Below, piece after piece: positions 62,601 through 64,000 of a DNA stretch of 64,000 nucleotides. The stretch spans positions 28,983-92,982 of the forward strand of contig NZ_LMSP01000001.1 of assembly GCF_001429545.1 (NCBI RefSeq), read 5' to 3'. The stretch is from Paenibacillus sp. Soil787 (GTDB lineage Bacteria; Bacillota; Bacilli; Paenibacillales; NBRC-103111). Positions within the stretch are counted from its first letter, which is position 1, and each line of letters starts with the position of its first letter. The position numbers were made by a program, and so were the translations under genes. The notes under the pieces are model-generated. The model did not search any database, was not told where the DNA came from, and was given only the letters and a program-made list of their open reading frames with translations.

Positions 62601-64000
62601 ATGAAACCCTTAAAACATATATTCGTTTCATCCCTAGTGGCCGCAACCTTACTGGGAGGTTCATCCGCATGGGCGGCAGGTTTGTCGGCGGATGCTCTAT
62701 TATCCAGCAATGGACAAATCCTTTCGGATGTGTCTACCTTCGCGGGAATCGGCGATTTTGAAGATAAGAACGGGGATGCGTTAAGTGCGGCATTCCGAGC
62801 CCCGGGCAGCGTTGTTCAACTTTCAGACGGCAGTATTCTTGTTGCTGATACACGGAATCATCTCATCCGTAAAATTTCGGGTGGGAAAGTTACCACTTTC
62901 GCAGGCCCGGAAGTTGTCGTGACGAAGAATAACCAAGGCTTTCCTACGGGAGGGCTTCTTAATGGGAAATCTTCTGAAGCTTTTTTCAATGAGCCGACAG
63001 GGTTAGCTGTAGATGCTAAAGGGAATGTGTATGTAGCTGATTCGGCAAATAACGCAATTCGGAAAGTGGATACGAATGGACAAGTTTCCACGTTGGCTGG
63101 AAATGGCGTTCCTGGCAGCAAGGATGGAAAAGGTGCGGAGGCAAGCTTCAATCACCCAAGTGATGTTGCGTCAGCTGCAGATGGAACTCTGTATGTAGCG
63201 GATTCGCTCAATCATGTTATCCGTAAAATAGCCGTAGACGGCAGTGTTTCTACTTTGAATGCGCCTGCGACTCGAGCTATTCAAATTCGTCCAGGTGAAG
63301 CTTCTTTCGCTGGTGAGTTTCAAGATGGCAGCATAGCCACAGCGAAGTTCAATGAACCCGCTGGTTTGGTTCTAGATAGCAAAGGCAATTTGTTTGTCAG
63401 TGACACAGGCAACCAACGTATACGTTATATCGACCTCCAAGCAGGAACTGTCACTACGGTTGCTGGATCGACACCTGTTGTAAGCAATCAGACACTCTAT
63501 GATAAAAATGAGTTATATGCTGGCGGAGACTTTGCAGATGGAGATGCGCTTAAAGCGAAGTTCGACTTCCCTAAAGGGCTTGCAGTAACTTCTGAGGGCG
63601 GGGTTTTAATTGCTGATAGTCTGAATCATGTAATTCGTTATTTGCTGAATGGAAAGGTTTCAACGATTGCTGGGACAGTCCAAACGGGTGAAACGGACGG
63701 CGTGGAACAAGCAGCTGAGTTTTACAATCCGAGCGATGTTCTTGTAACAGCTCAAGGTAATATTGTGGTAGCAGACTCTTCTAATAACAAAATTCGTAAA
63801 ATTACTCCTTACCAATTACCTGGAAATCTAGCGAATAATGACCAAGTAAAAGTGGTAAAGGGTGATAAAGTGATTTCATTCGATGCAGAGCCTGAAATTC
63901 AGGGCGGACGCACAATGGTACCCGTCCGTGCAATAAGCGAAGCATTTGGCTATGAAGTCAAATATGTCGAGTTAGCCGGGAAATCAGTCGTTCGGCTTAT
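62601..64000 (+). CDS. Secreted NHL-repeat protein with copper-amine-oxidase-N (stalk) domain, truncated by window edge
   Basis: The frame from ATG 62601 stays open to the window end (at least 466 residues). A signal peptide (HIFVSSLVAATLLGGSSAWA) is followed by about five NHL beta-propeller blades, each with a pattern like VADSANNAIRKVD or VADSLNHVIRKIA. A stalk domain then begins (GGRTMVPVRAISEAFGYEV), common in Paenibacillus wall proteins. AAAGGAG lies 6 nt before the ATG and 33 nt after the FecR gene, so it is in the same operon. Confidence 0.88.
   Translation, partial: MKPLKHIFVSSLVAATLLGGSSAWAAGLSADALLSSNGQILSDVSTFAGIGDFEDKNGDALSAAFRAPGSVVQLSDGSILVADTRNHLIRKISGGKVTTFAGPEVVVTKNNQGFPTGGLLNGKSSEAFFNEPTGLAVDAKGNVYVADSANNAIRKVDTNGQVSTLAGNGVPGSKDGKGAEASFNHPSDVASAADGTLYVADSLNHVIRKIAVDGSVSTLNAPATRAIQIRPGEASFAGEFQDGSIATAKFNEPAGLVLDSKGNLFVSDTGNQRIRYIDLQAGTVTTVAGSTPVVSNQTLYDKNELYAGGDFADGDALKAKFDFPKGLAVTSEGGVLIADSLNHVIRYLLNGKVSTIAGTVQTGETDGVEQAAEFYNPSDVLVTAQGNIVVADSSNNKIRKITPYQLPGNLANNDQVKVVKGDKVISFDAEPEIQGGRTMVPVRAISEAFGYEVKYVELAGKSVVRL

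Overview
The window looks like a chromosomal segment of a low-to-mid GC Gram-positive bacterium of the Paenibacillus group. Evidence: strong AGGAGG-type ribosome binding sites with many TTG and GTG starts, and Bacillales families throughout (YtpB, YjcZ, YitT, YugP, CshA, DUF624, DUF4247, TatA, ferredoxin). RNA regulation is also typical of Firmicutes: a serS T-box, a yybP-ykoY leader before a TerC gene, a c-di-GMP-I aptamer and a 6S RNA. I see no rRNA, tRNA, intact insertion sequence, phage or CRISPR array.

Layout. 1-3.9 kb: tandem and dispersed repeats, an MFS exporter, a c-di-GMP-I riboswitch before a small unknown gene, a decayed DHH phosphoesterase gene and a VOC protein. 3.9-17.7 kb: housekeeping and envelope genes (RNA methyltransferase, O-methyltransferase, CapA-like protein, GAF/HD-GYP protein, DUF92 protein, oligoendopeptidase F, TerC under a Mn2+ leader, cold shock protein). 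17.7-24.1 kb: a minus-strand transport block with a nitroreductase, a MacAB-like efflux operon, an MFS protein and a MATE-like protein. 24.3-29 kb: a plus-strand run with two unknown genes, YtpB terpene synthase, PfkA and a T-box-controlled SerRS. 29-41.7 kb: dehydrogenase, DUF4015 protein, second MFS paralogue, TatA, YitT, DUF4178/DUF4247 pair, CshA helicase, DUF624 protein, 6S RNA and xylulokinase. 41.8-52.6 kb: MntH, thiol peroxidase, LysR and MerR regulators, a GlnR-box-controlled ammonium transporter with a DUF294 nucleotidyltransferase and an exonuclease, a JAMM peptidase and an MFS exporter. 52.6-54.1 kb: a gene-free repeat island. 54.1-64 kb: TlpA-like thioredoxin, CimA, DinB, MobB and ferredoxin, then a CHASE2-cyclase / FecR-cohesin-like / NHL-stalk cluster that runs off the window.

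The most unusual content is in the intergenic DNA. Three unrelated intergenic regions each hold four short inverted repeats with start-to-start spacings of about 51, 62 and 51 bp (near 5, 6 and 5 helical turns). The arm sequence differs between loci but is related within each. The 53 kb island also has seven copies of a 51-bp unit built from three palindromes. A roughly 150-bp dispersed element occurs as two near-identical full copies in opposite orientation, with an internally deleted derivative and several fragments.

Functional themes are cyclic nucleotide signalling (c-di-GMP aptamer, HD-GYP protein, class III cyclase), manganese handling (TerC leader, MntH with an MntR-like site), nitrogen control (GlnR box at amt) and drug or metabolite export (several MFS proteins, MacAB-like, MATE-like).
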